In this document: in pieces, positions 21,970 through 32,115 of the stretch
Position numbering within the stretch: the stretch's first letter is position 1
Layout of the letters: every line of letters begins with the position of its first letter
Source of the DNA: Rhynchopus sp. YZ270_cl-10
Taxonomy: Eukaryota > Euglenozoa > Diplonemea > Diplonemida > Diplonemidae
Reading direction: 5' to 3'
DNA length: 64,000 nucleotides
Assembly (NCBI GenBank): GCA_964035575.1
Contig: OZ037923.1
Location: forward strand, 248,001 to 312,000
Notes under the pieces: model-generated
Database searches by the model: none
Told to the model about the DNA's origin: nothing
What the model saw: only the letters and a program-made list of their open reading frames with translations
Translations under genes and position numbers: made by a program

Positions 21970-23785
21970 ATGAAAGAAATGGGGAAATGAGAGAAAGGAG
22001 CCCACACACAGATGGGCCATATTCCGCACTTAGGTACTACCCAACAGTGTTTTAACATACTATTTCATGCACAGATATGTGCTGCATCTCTGAGAAGGAG
22101 AGAACAACAAGAACTCACAAAAACGTTGTTTCGGTCGTTTTCATGAATACTTTCGTTCGAAGAAAAGAAAAAGTGATGTGGATAGTGCAAACGCCTCTGG
22201 GACGCAGGCACTCACACAACAAAGGCAGGAGGAGGCAATCGCACAGTTGCCACAAAACAAAATCTTGAAACTGACGGGTATAAACGAGAGAGAATCAAAA
22301 GGTTTTTCATTTATTGCCTGGTGCTGCCTGGTTGTGTCGTTTTTTTATACATTGACAAACGGGCTGCACCTTCAGTCACTTCTTTATTTCCGAGCAAAGA
22401 TGCACCACGGTGCATTAAAAGGGTCTCTAAAAGGGTATGTCCAAAGGGTGCACACTTCACACGAGCTATCAAACACCTCTCTCTCGCTCTAGCAACACTG
22501 ACACCCCTTGTCTCTTGACTGGGACTGCGGGTGTCTTCGCTGTTGCCTTTGGGATGCTTCCTCTGACACTGGCCCTGACACTGAAGCACTCTCTGGAGTA
22601 CTCTCTGGGAAAGGAGCGATGGTTCTGACGAAGAGCTCGTTGATGTCCGTGAAGACTGCAGTCTTCATGCTGTGCGAGACCACACACCAGCGTACACCCC
22701 ACTGTTGTCCTCGATCGTAGATGAGATCGCCCTTGCCTGTATCCAGGTTCCAGCGGTACAGGCCTTCTCTGTTGCACGAAAACATATAGCCACCACACAT
22801 GCTGAATGAAACCTGTGAAACCCACCTGTCGTGTTCACAGCGATGACGTATCTGTCCATCTTCTGTCGAACAAACATACACTACCTTTTTACGCGAGATA
22901 GCAACCCACCCCGAGCACGGAGAGAACGCAGGCGCGCACTGCAGAGCCTGGCCGCCGCCAATCAGCTCCGGGATGCTGAACACCTTGATGAGAGAGAGCG
23001 TCTGCAGGTCGAGCAGCTGCATGCTGGTATGGGAGCACGCAACCCACCGAGCACAGGGCGACACCGTCACGTAGCAGGCAGGCACCTCCGCACGCGCCAG
23101 ACACACACCTTCAAGGCTGAACACCCTGACGCTGCACTGGCACCCAACAACAACCCTCTCGGGTGCGCCTGTCATGGAAAGCAACTTGCCACAGCAGTCA
23201 AGCGCAGGGAATATGGACACCTGCTCCTCTGTGCTCTCCGTCGACATGATGTGGACGGACGTGTCGGTCAGGTAGGCGAAGTGTTGCTCCGATATCATCG
23301 CAACTGCAGTGGCGACGTCGTGCGGTGCGAGGCGTGCGACGGTGGTGGACGTGCCGGCCACGAGGTCTGTCAGAATGAGGCTCCCTCCCGCTGAGTTGTC
23401 GAAGTGGAGACAGCAGCGTCCTCCAGGGGATAAGCACACAAGGCGACCCGCACAGTCGCCTAGGTTCTGGGGACTCTTCCAGCTTGCGGAGACATCGTCG
23501 ATGTGCGGCACCTCCATCCGCACCTCAGCAAGAAGCGTGTCGCCACTGCACAGCCCCGTCCCAGACACAGCATCTCCGTCGCCACCCAGCAGCACCCTGC
23601 CCTCACCCCCCTGCCGCCACACCTGCGGCAGTGCACCTACCTGCAACACCTCCCCCACACGCTCCCTCACGTCCAGCACCGTCGCACCTTCCTCCACCTC
23701 CACGATGTGCACATCACCGGACAGTACACACGTCACGTGCACCTCCATTCCTTTGTTGTGTAGGTGGGGCTGTGGGTGGATAGTG
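21970..23785. repeat. Segmental duplication, second copy
   Basis: Matches 14577-16385 at high identity, covering the 3' flank and the whole UBL-propeller gene. The large transposon sits exactly at its left edge, in sequence that is continuous in the first copy. Confidence 0.9.
22489..23748 (-). CDS. Ubiquitin-like + WD-type beta-propeller protein, paralog 3
   Basis: Single exon, 419 aa, starting MEVHVTCVLSGD and ending KGCQCC as in paralog 2. The two proteins differ at a modest number of positions (for example LGLCTGRL versus LGDCAGRL, and SIPELIGGGQAL versus TIPKLSGGRAL) with a small insertion in the C-terminal tail (VSEEASQRQQRR). Both frames are intact, so purifying selection is likely. 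The ubiquitin-like domain covers residues 1-75 and the propeller about 85-385. The C-terminal CQCC could direct prenylation. Because the coding sequence stays open while flanking non-coding sequence is also well conserved, the duplication looks recent. Confidence 0.85.
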   Translation of the reverse strand: MEVHVTCVLSGDVHIVEVEEGATVLDVRERVGEVLQVGALPQVWRQGGEGRVLLGGDGDAVSGTGLCSGDTLLAEVRMEVPHIDDVSASWKSPQNLGDCAGRLVCLSPGGRCCLHFDNSAGGSLILTDLVAGTSTTVARLAPHDVATAVAMISEQHFAYLTDTSVHIMSTESTEEQVSIFPALDCCGKLLSMTGAPERVVVGCQCSVRVFSLEGVCLARAEVPACYVTVSPCARWVACSHTSMQLLDLQTLSLIKVFSIPELIGGGQALQCAPAFSPCSGWVAISRKKVVYVCSTEDGQIRHRCEHDRWVSQVSFSMCGGYMFSCNREGLYRWNLDTGKGDLIYDRGQQWGVRWCVVSHSMKTAVFTDINELFVRTIAPFPESTPESASVSGPVSEEASQRQQRRHPQSQSRDKGCQCC

Positions 23786-23987
23786 GGATAAATCAGGTCA
23801 TATAGGTACAGTGCGAAGTACGCACGCCCCTCCGTCACCTCGACAGACGCAGGCGAGACAGCAAACTCTGAACGCACAACTCATTCTCAAGGATGCGAAT
23901 GTTGAGCAAACCGTACAACGGTTTCCACAATACCAAACTTGGGCTGTGACGGAATTCAGGGCTTCAGGAATTCAGGGCTCACTTAGT

Positions 23988-24110
23988 AGGATCGGGTAGG
24001 TAAGTAAAGTTGTTTTCGTTGATTGCACAAAATCCTCCTGTTTGAGGGATGATAACCGACCATACCCGGTAATACTATTTCCCCGTTGAAACAAGCTTCG
24101 TAGGGTCCTC
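23988..24110 (+). repeat. Dispersed repeat, also inverted at 33973-34108
   Basis: Begins GGATCGGGTAGGTAAGTAAAG and includes AAATCCTCCTGTTTGAGGG. The other copy lies in the 5' flank of the ATPase locus in opposite orientation. Confidence 0.8.
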
Positions 24111-24246
24111 AAGGGGGTGCAAAAAACTGTTTTTTTGCCCAAAAAAAGATGGTGTTGACTCTTCCACACATGAACACTTTCTGCTCATATTGACACAAAG
24201 TGGTGTGCGTAAAAACGTTATGAAAAGTACAAAGAAACACTTTGAA

Positions 24247-24448
24247 AAAGATCGGGTCTTTTGTTTGTGCGCTCAAAGCCGGGAAAACAAAAAGGTGAAA
24301 AAATGTGTTAAACTGAAGTACGGTTGTTGTGGTTAATTGAGTACTCAAAGAAAACAAGCAAGCTTCTGTTTTTTTCAATCCGTTTTGTTTGCCCTGCAGC
24401 GCTGCCTCCAATCTTTTTAGAATCGACAACAAGTTGTTTTATCAAAAA
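24247..24448. repeat. 200-bp dispersed repeat, also at 51627-51826
   Basis: Both copies are in the same orientation, begin AAAAGATCGGGTCTTTTG and end AACAAGTTGTTTTATCAAAA. The other copy ends immediately before the 3' end of the 984-aa gene. Confidence 0.85.
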
Positions 24449-25245
24449 AAAGGGGGGAGAGGGTTCATATTTGTCAAGAATACCACAGTCACACGAAACA
24501 TCTTTATAAAAAAAATGCGGAAGAGTGGCGAAAAGAAAGAAAAGCTTATAAGATGACCCTAAGCCTCTCGTGCTTAGTCACCTTAAAGAAAATATTGGGG
24601 GGGGGGGAAACAAACAGAAATCAACGAAACACAACGAAACTAAAGAAGAAAAATTGTTGAGTTTTTAGACAGGAAGGAGGCCTCTGACACTGCTTTTCAC
24701 TTTTTGAAAACTTGGTTGTTTTAGTGTAGACACCCGAAGATGAACTCCACTTTTTTTTTTATTTTTTAATTTTGATATTTTGTTGGAGTAGCGGAGCTGC
24801 TACAAAAACAGTCTTCACTGTGTTTTTATTTTTTGAAAACTTGGTTGTATTAGTGTAGCCACCCTAGAGTGTGCTCCACTATTTTATTTTTCCCTTGCAC
24901 ACACAACGAAACAAAAGAAGAAAAACAAGGTTGGCAAGAAGAGTCTTAAGCTTCGCTGTGTTTTCGTCACCCCAACACATTCATATGCTTTGTCGTGATC
25001 AGCTAGCGTACGTTATTTGTTTTTTACAAACTCTTCACAGGGTCAAAAGGGTTGGAGTCTAATATGCACGGTGGAGTCCGCCCAGCTTGGAGGTCACTCC
25101 ATTCCGGACTCACCCCCTGGGTCCGCCTGGGCGGATTCAGGGTTCGCCCGGGATGTGTTTTTGTCACCTTAACATCAACTTCATAATACAATCATGTCAT
25201 GATCAGAGCGTAAGTTATTTTTTTTTTTTTTTTTTGATAAATTGT

Positions 25246-25946
25246 CAGGGTCCTCAGCCTGCACCCCTCTCTGGGAATTTTGGGGGTGCAAAAATTTTTC
25301 TGTACAAAACCCTTCAGAAAAGTCCATTCCGAGCTTTCTCCCCACACAAGCGGTCGTCACGCGCGCTTCGCGCGCGCTCCTCCCTGACAAAGTTGGAAGA
25401 GGTGTGAAAATTCACGGGAAAATGGGGAAACCAGGGCCTGACGCTATTTTTTTTGGGTTTTTGTGAAATCGTGGGAGGCTCAAAAAAATTTTCCTGCGCC
25501 CGTTTTTTTATTTCACATTGGGGTGTCTTTCCGCGAGCGAAGCGAGCGGAAAAAAATTTTAAGGTGTACCTCCGCGAGCGCAGCGAGCGGAAAATTACAC
25601 TCAGTACCCATGCATAAAACGAAATACACTTCCACATAATCACTTCGCTTGCTTTCCTGGACTGCTAAAGGTGGCGACAATCGCAGGGAGCATCCCTGGC
25701 ACCACTTTCACACATTGTGAGTGTGACAGCCACCTAGTGGTGCTTGGCTGTGTCTGTTGTGGTGCTGACGAAAAGCCAGAGAATCCCTGCTGAAGCCTGA
25801 AATCCCCCCTCAAAAAATTTTTTTCGCCCCAAAAAAACTTTTTTTTTTTTTGGGGGGGTGCAAAAATATTTTTTGCACCCCCCGAATTTTCTTTTTTTTT
25901 TTTTTTGGGTGCAAAAAATTTTTTTTGCACCCCCTTGAGGACCCTG
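25246..25946. mobile_element. hAT-like non-autonomous element with 8-bp duplication
   Basis: Ends CAGGGTCCTCA and TGAGGACCCTG are inverted, flanked by an exact 8-bp duplication TAAATTGT (25238-25245, 25947-25954). CAGGG ends and 8-bp duplications are typical of hAT. The interior has GC-rich palindromes (GCGCGCTTCGCGCGC) and T/G-rich hairpin sequence near the right end, with no transposase. Confidence 0.88.
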
Positions 25947-25960
25947 TAAATTGTTGGAGT

Positions 25961-26895
25961 CAGGCCTAATGCTAACCGTTGGTTCGTCGGTTCACTTTTA
26001 TTTATTATTTTTTTTATTTATCCGTTGGTTCGTCGGTTCACCCTTAAAAATGGGGGTTTTTTGGGATGGGGGGTTCTCTGCCTGTGGTATGCCGTGGGTA
26101 CCTTGGTCCTGGAGATGTGGGCACCTGCGCCCGCATCTTCAGGAGGAAGGGAGATTAAAAGAAGGACACAGCAGTGCATACTGCGGCCCCCACCACTGGG
26201 TTCGAGGAGGAGGAGGGTCTGTCAGTCGACGAGACATCGAGTGTTGGAGAAGTTCTAATCTCTGAAGATACAGAGAGCAGTGTTGCATCTGTTGATGTTA
26301 AAGAGGAAAGCGAAGATGGCGATTGCGATGGCGGTGGCGGTGACGATGGAGACTTGTTTCAGGGACTCAATGATGCACCCCCTTGCCGGCATTAAAAAAG
26401 TAGCCTACCGTGCGCCTGCGGCGCAGCTCAAAAACTGGCAGCCCACAGACCTCTACCATAGTTTGGCTGTAAAAATGTTCGGTTTTAGGTCACAAATTTT
26501 GAAATGTTGCGTACCGTGGCTTCGCCAGAAAGTTTTGATATCAACCGCCGTTTCTTCTTGTCCTGAGGGAAGGTTTCGTTCACTAGAGAGAACCTAATGC
26601 GAGGGCTTGACGTGGAAAAACGTGAGAAAAGGGTTGGTTTGGTTCTTGATGTACGTTACCATCTCACGTCATCACGTATTTACGCGAAATGAACGGACCT
26701 TTTCGCGCGGAGCGCGAAAAATTTTTTTTTGACCCCTTTTTGGACCTGTCTTCACGATTTTGGGGAAAATTTTTTTTCATGAAGATAAGCGAAAACCCTG
26801 GACCCCTTCCCGGAGGGAAATTTTTTTTTTCGTTTTTTTTTTTTTTCCGTCGGTTCGCTTTTTCCCCCCCTCCCCCAAAGTTAGCATTAGGCCTG
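25961..26895. mobile_element. hAT-like non-autonomous element with coding remnant
   Basis: Ends CAGGCCTAATGCTAAC and GTTAGCATTAGGCCTG are inverted and flanked by GTTGGAGT on both sides (25953-25960, 26896-26903). An acidic open stretch on the plus strand (about 26174-26395, with ESEDGDCDG) and the phrase SQILKCCVPWLRQ (about 26490) may be left over from a transposase or passenger gene. Repeats of GTTCGTCGGTTCAC lie inside the left end. Confidence 0.85.
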
Positions 26896-28159
26896 GTTGG
26901 AGTAGTGTAGTTGTCTCGGTTGTGTTGCCACAGTTGTGCAATCTCCACTGTCCTTTTTTTACAACTCTTCACAGGGCCAAAAGGGTCGAAGTCAAATATG
27001 GCGAAAAAACAAAGTAGAGTTGAAATACAAAGCCCTATCTCATGGGCGCACACTCTGCTAATATGCCCCCACCCGAAGAAACTTTTCAAAATAGGTTGCG
27101 GTTATTTTTGTTTTAATAAACACTAAAATCCACAAAGTAAGTAGAAAAAAAAAAAACAATCAACCGAGAAGTTGTACCCACAGTTGCTTTCAAACATCTC
27201 CTACGTTTGTCACAAAATCTAAAACAAAACATTAACAGAGCCCCCTCCCACCCCTCCCCATACCTTCTCTCACACCCACCCACCCCTCAAAAATTCTCAA
27301 AAAAAAATAAAAAATAGGGTGAAAGTCAAAGGTTGTCACTCATATTAGCATCTGTCAATACATCTGAATTTCCCCCAAGGATATCTCTAAATCCGTCCCT
27401 TTTTGGCCAAATTCCGAAATCCCAATCCAAAAAATTCCCTGTTTTTTTAGTATAGTTTTTGGGCTGTTTTTTGACTTTTTTTGTGGGGGGGAAAAAAAAT
27501 TTTCCCGATATGTCGTCAGGGCTCTCGCCGGGGGTCATTTGGGGTCCCGAGCTTTCCCCCCGTAAAAGCGGTCGCTGCGCGCGCTTCGCGCGCGCGACTC
27601 CCTGCCAGTGCAGGGAGGCGTGGCGCTTTCTCCCCCTGATGCACAAAAGGCAGGTGGGGAGTGTGTTAGCCTTATCAGTAACCTCGGTACATTTATGAAA
27701 GAAACGGCAGTCATGGCACCCAAAGGTTCCTGGCGAAGCCATGGTACGCAACATTTGAGATCTCCTCCGTCTTCCAACCCTCATAATTGAATGCGATTGA
27801 CACGTTCTCCTTCTTCTTGTGCACAACCTCAAATGTCTCTGATGCTGGACGTTTGCCTGCAACTGACGTGAACATCCGCACCCACAACTACAGCAACCGC
27901 CTGCAGAGCCAATTTTTTCCTCAAAAATCCGGGACTTTTTTTTTTTTTCCTTTTCCCCTTTTTTCGCTTTATTTGATCGCGTTGATCGATCGCATCCCAC
28001 AGGCGAAACTCTCTGGGGGTGGGGTGGAGTAGAATGTACCTGAAATTGCTGTAGGGAAAAACAGGGAATTTTTTTATTTTTCCGAAATCCCAATCCCAAT
28101 CCAGAATTAGAAAAATCCCTGATTTCCCCCCCCCAAAAAAAAAAATAGTTTTTTTTTTC
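26896..28159. other. Intergenic region with transposon debris
   Basis: No gene is supported. A dispersed module lies at about 27001-27060. A hAT-like end (CAGGGCTCTCGCC) lies at 27515, followed by sequence resembling 25318-25385 and, inverted, 26490-26560. Repeats of CCGAAATCCCAATCC occur at 27413 and 28082. Confidence 0.5.
27515..27775. mobile_element. Remnant of a hAT-like element
   Basis: Left-end-like CAGGGCTCTCGCC followed by a match to the interior of the 25246 element (CCGAGCTTTC, GCGCGCTTCGCGCGC). At 27715-27775 on the minus strand there is a match to the CCVPWLRQ-encoding part of the 25961 element. No right terminus was found. Confidence 0.6.
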
Positions 28160-29539
28160 TCATGATCGCCTTTTGTTGCATTGCTTCTCCACTTTTTTTG
28201 ACGGTAGGATCGGGTCGTTTTGCTCCCCGCGACGCAACGGGAGCGCCCTGCAGCACTGCACCCCCGCCGCCACCCCAGCACCCAACAGATTCCACAGCAC
28301 CACCGTCACACAGCACACACCTAAGAACAGAACTGCGTAGATCACTCCGTGGTACACCAAACTCAGTAGGGGGGAGGACGGGACAACCTCATTTGCAGAC
28401 GAAACAACCTGCAGGAGCCTTCTCGACGCATGATGCACCACGTGAACACCGTCGTCTCTATTTTGTGGTACATGACCATGCAAAGCAACCCGATCCGACG
28501 CAACACAAAAAGTCACCCCCACACCAACCACGACACCAAACAACCTTGACGCCGGGGTTCTCCCTTTTGGGGTAAAATTAAAGTCAAATCCTTTGAACAC
28601 ATTTTTGCCAAAGAGGGGGTCTCCGGGCTGCATTATCTCCGAAAACGCAGCCGCCTGCGATGGCGGCGCTTCCACTACCGGACCAGACACCGCTGCGCCC
28701 ATCAAAGACAATGGGGTAACCGACCCTGCCTTGTCTGTTGCAGCAGTCAACAAAACAGAGGTGTTCCTTGAAGTCGTCGCCATGGTCCCCCCTGCAATAT
28801 CCGCGCTTTGCGGCGGAACCGAAAAGGTTTTATTTCCACCTTCACCGTGAGCATGCTCCAATCCAATAATCCCTGTTCTAGAACCGATTGCTTCGAGACC
28901 ACCAATCGGTGCGGTTAACACCCTAAGCAGCTGGGCGGTAGCGCTGTCCAGCTGGCCCCTTGAGAGTAAAAGCTGTGTCACCGTTTTTAGGCTTTCTTTT
29001 AACTCACCTACTACAGAGTTTTCTGCGAATGATGCATCTCCGGAGGCGCTCTGCAAATCGGCTCGAAGTTTGTGCGAAATCTCCCTTTCACTACAACATT
29101 GAAGCTCTAGGTTGTGCAACTTCCCTTCCATCGCGGTGATCTGCGCTTTGAGACGTAAATTCTCTTGCGACAGCATTTTTTCATTTGCAGATGTCACAGC
29201 ATGGGCGCGAGTCAATGCATCTACACTAGTGGTTAAAGCGAGATTGCAGGATTCCAACGACTGCACCCAACGCTCTTGAGAGCTGGATCCCATTGAAGAG
29301 CTTCCAGAGGCCTCAGAAGCGGGGGACTCCTTTCTCCTCCTTTTCGAAGCGCGGCGGTCGTCTAGCGTGACTGCCTCAGTGTGCATCGGCGATGCGAGCT
29401 GGTTCGTGAGCAAATGCTGTCCATGTGTCTGCGGCACCCCAACCACCCCCACCCCCGGCAGGCTTGCCAGCACTCCATCTTCGTCGCTGCTCAATGCGCC
29501 AGAGAGGAGGCACACATCGGCGTCGTCTTGCAGCATCAT
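28160..29539 (-). CDS. Basic/coiled-coil protein with C-terminal hydrophobic segment
   Basis: Open frame of 459 residues starting MMLQDDADVCLLSG. A basic cluster RRASKRRRKES (about 62-72) could be a nuclear localisation signal. Residues about 105-160 form a coiled coil with leucine heptads (ENLRLKAQITAMEGKLHNLE). Serine- and alanine-rich linkers follow. Near the C-terminus VIYAVLFLGVCCVTVVLWNL looks like one membrane segment followed by cysteines and a basic tail. A membrane-anchored, zipper-type DNA-binding factor is one possibility, but the basic region does not match a bZIP consensus, so I assign no function. The last 120 residues (from about FGVVVGVGV) could instead be intron read-through; the 3' end is therefore uncertain. 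A pyrimidine tract ending CTGAG precedes the start by about 20 bases. Confidence 0.6.
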   Translation of the reverse strand: MMLQDDADVCLLSGALSSDEDGVLASLPGVGVVGVPQTHGQHLLTNQLASPMHTEAVTLDDRRASKRRRKESPASEASGSSSMGSSSQERWVQSLESCNLALTTSVDALTRAHAVTSANEKMLSQENLRLKAQITAMEGKLHNLELQCCSEREISHKLRADLQSASGDASFAENSVVGELKESLKTVTQLLLSRGQLDSATAQLLRVLTAPIGGLEAIGSRTGIIGLEHAHGEGGNKTFSVPPQSADIAGGTMATTSRNTSVLLTAATDKAGSVTPLSLMGAAVSGPVVEAPPSQAAAFSEIMQPGDPLFGKNVFKGFDFNFTPKGRTPASRLFGVVVGVGVTFCVASDRVALHGHVPQNRDDGVHVVHHASRRLLQVVSSANEVVPSSPLLSLVYHGVIYAVLFLGVCCVTVVLWNLLGAGVAAGVQCCRALPLRRGEQNDPILPSKKVEKQCNKRRS

Positions 29540-30644
29540 ATTCTCTTTGGGTTAGGTCTCAGGAGGGGAGGGGAGAGGGGGAGAGAGGAGGGAGGAAGGG
29601 GGGTTGAAGTCCCCCCCCGCAAAAAAGGAAGATGTAGTAAAGGGTCTTGTATGTAGGGTATCTGTGGTGTGGTGTGGAGGGGGCGGGTGAGGAAAATTGG
29701 GTGTCCTGGGTTCATGTGGAATGGGGTGAAATGGGGGGGATTTATGATTTTTGCTTTTTTTTGCGTTTTCCCCCCGTTTTGTGAACTGTGAATGTTTTTT
29801 TTTCTACTGTAGTTTTTCCCCTCCTGGGCAAGGCAAGAAATAGAGATCGGCCCAAATATAAACACAACATCTCTGCAAAAAATACATAAAAATTAAAAGT
29901 TACTACTGGGGGCCGAATACAAGAAAGAGTTGAGAAATGGGGATTTTCATTTCGAGCACAACAGAAGATGCAAAAGGAAACCTAAGTAGACCTACCCGTA
30001 CCGTAAGAGAACGAGGGCAGTTCACAACCGCTCGTCAGCCGGCGGCCCACCTTCCCTTGAAGAGTTGTGAGTTTACAGGCACTGCAGTACGCTGCACCCA
30101 ACGCTTGATGCACGATAATCTACACAAGAGAGCAGAAACCCGAAAACACAAAAAGGGAGGGCGGGGGGGGAGTCACAACATCTCTCTCTCTTACTTGGCG
30201 TCCCATGATGTACCGACAACTGGGCCTCACCCTTTACATTTATTTATTCATTTTTTTTTTTGAAAACTTGGTTGCAGTGCAGCCCGCGGGGGAAAGTAAG
30301 CGAAAAGAACACAAAGTACGTTGACTCATCACCTATCCTTCAGACTGCTTCATGCATGCCAAACTTCCCTTTCACGTCTTTGAACTTTCAAACCGACCTA
30401 CCATTCGCATAACTTCAACTGCCACTAGGTACGCACCGGAGTGTTTCTCACAACGCAAACTTCAGTACGGAAGATATATGATGTTACACCAATTGTCTGC
30501 TGAGAGTACCAGTCGCAAAAAACTTTGAGCAACTGGGCGTCATGTTTGTTGTCGTGGAGGGGTATCCCCAACTTCTTTTGGTTTCTTTTGACCGAGCGAG
30601 CCAATTGGAGTCACATGTGCTACAGGACCCCCTCCCTATGTACC
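29540..30644. repeat. Relic of the ATPase array spacer
   Basis: From about 29815 the sequence matches the 5' flank of the ATPase gene (36190-36575), then the 3' end of an ATPase reading frame (about 30330-30386, encoding KGKFGMHEAV on the minus strand), then a segment shared with 37405-37660. It is thus a decayed array unit without an intact gene. The part 29540-29815 is the upstream flank of the coiled-coil gene. Confidence 0.75.
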
Positions 30645-30769
30645 CACGACGGACTAGTTATGACCATGACAGGTGATTTTACTAGTAAAATGACAGGTGA
30701 AAATTTTTGACAGGTGGTACCTGTCATTTTGACAGGTACCACCTGTCAAAATACAGGCACCAGGTACCC

Positions 30770-30874
30770 AGGTACCCAGGTACCCAGGTACCCAGGTACC
30801 CAGGTACCCAGGTACCCAGGTACCCAGGTACCCAGGTACCCAGGTACCCAGGTACCCAGGTACCCAGGTACCCC
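30770..30874. repeat. Minisatellite, 8-bp unit AGGTACCC
   Basis: About thirteen perfect tandem copies of AGGTACCC. The flanking palindromic CAGGTACCACCTGTC strings suggest it grew from the same motif. Confidence 0.97.
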
Positions 30875-32021
30875 CAATGACATAACGAAGTATCGCTTGA
30901 AAGTACCGTTCAATAACCTTTCTTGGGTGTGCATGAAGTAGGACACAAGGTATATCAAACGATAAATCAATCAGATAAACGTTACATCATCGGAAAATTG
31001 TTGGCACCGCCGCCCTGTCTTCGTATTTATTACGTCGACAGGCCAAACAGCGTTGGGCTCAGAAGAAGCAGTGCAAAACACTGGGGATCAACATGAGAAC
31101 CAACTCCCAACAACACAGGCTACCGAAGTAGCAGGTGGGGTGTTGCGGGTGTTTGGGGTGAAAGAAAATCGATTTTGGTAAGTTACAGCAGAAAATTCTT
31201 AAGTTTGCACTAGTCGAGAGAGGCTTACCCGCTGCAGTGAAGCAGTGCACCCATTTAAGGATGGAGAAGCGTGACACGCACATACAAGTATGTACGTTAC
31301 TTCAACAAAGGCTGAATTCTGGTAATTCTAAGGGATGTGAATTCAGCCACCACGCAGGTAGTGTTTTAAGGTTCCTAGCTTTGTTCTGCACAGCGGACTT
31401 ATGACACAAAGGAGTTGCCCCCGCTCTCTTTCGCGCAAACTTAAGAAAATTCTGAAGTAACTACAACCTGGCGTGCGGGTACAGATGCATTGCTTTGTTC
31501 TTTCCTCAAAGTCATGTGTGATCTCTCGGGTCTGTACTAAAGTCAGTGTTTAGATAAGCATCCACTTGACTCGTTCTAACAACCGTTGAAATCTAGAACA
31601 AAACAATACACTGCCCCTTCTCACACCAAGCCGCCATGCTTCAAGAGCATGCCCTGGGCAAAAATTACTGTGACAAAAACTGGTTTCTGGGGAACGCAAT
31701 ATTTTCTTGTGTCTAGTCCTCCGCAAGCAGAGGACAGACTTTCCGGATCCCGAAGTCGAATTTCTTGCACTAGCTATGCTCCCTGGGTTAATGGCTATAG
31801 CAGTGACTGACTAAGAGTTTCATAATAATTAGGGTGGTCTATGGGGTGGGTTAATGGAAAAGTTGGTTTATAAACCCGACTTTTTCATTAGGGTGGTCTC
31901 GGTCGCCACCTGATTTTGAAATATTTGCACCAGCTCGTCGGCACTGCTTCGCTGTCACAATGAAGGGTCGTCGGTTCGGGTACCTGTTAAGAGAAATTGA
32001 GGACAAAAGTGACATTTAGAA

Positions 32022-32115
32022 CAAAAAGAAAAAGTTGACTTGAAATACAAAACCCTCTCGTGAACAGTGTACCTTGGTACATGACCGGCTGTACCGGGGT
32101 GGACACCCAACAAGA
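32022..32115. repeat. Dispersed module with CTCTCGTG core
   Basis: A-rich lead followed by GACTTGAAATACAAAACC, CTCTCGTGAACAG and the hairpin TGTACC-TT-GGTACA, then a GTACCGGGGTGGAC-like segment. Relatives lie at 4454, 5828, 43625, 46638, 63517 and 63795. Confidence 0.75.

Larger units (their letters stand above)
23749..25245. other. Intergenic region of dispersed repeats
   Basis: No gene is supported. It contains a segment matching 33973-34108 in inverse (23988-24110), a segment matching 51627-51826 (24247-24448), a short module with hairpin TAAGC/GCTTA (about 24541-24590) and two copies of a T-rich 60-bp repeat beginning TTTGAAAACTTGGTTG (24710-24765, 24830-24885). Confidence 0.55.

Noticed and set aside
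26714-26860. Frames with repeated FFFFF
   Set aside because: Poly-T runs inside a non-autonomous transposon.
27326-28099. 257-residue minus-strand open frame
   Set aside because: Low-complexity and runs through hAT remnants and T-rich intergenic sequence; no conserved features.
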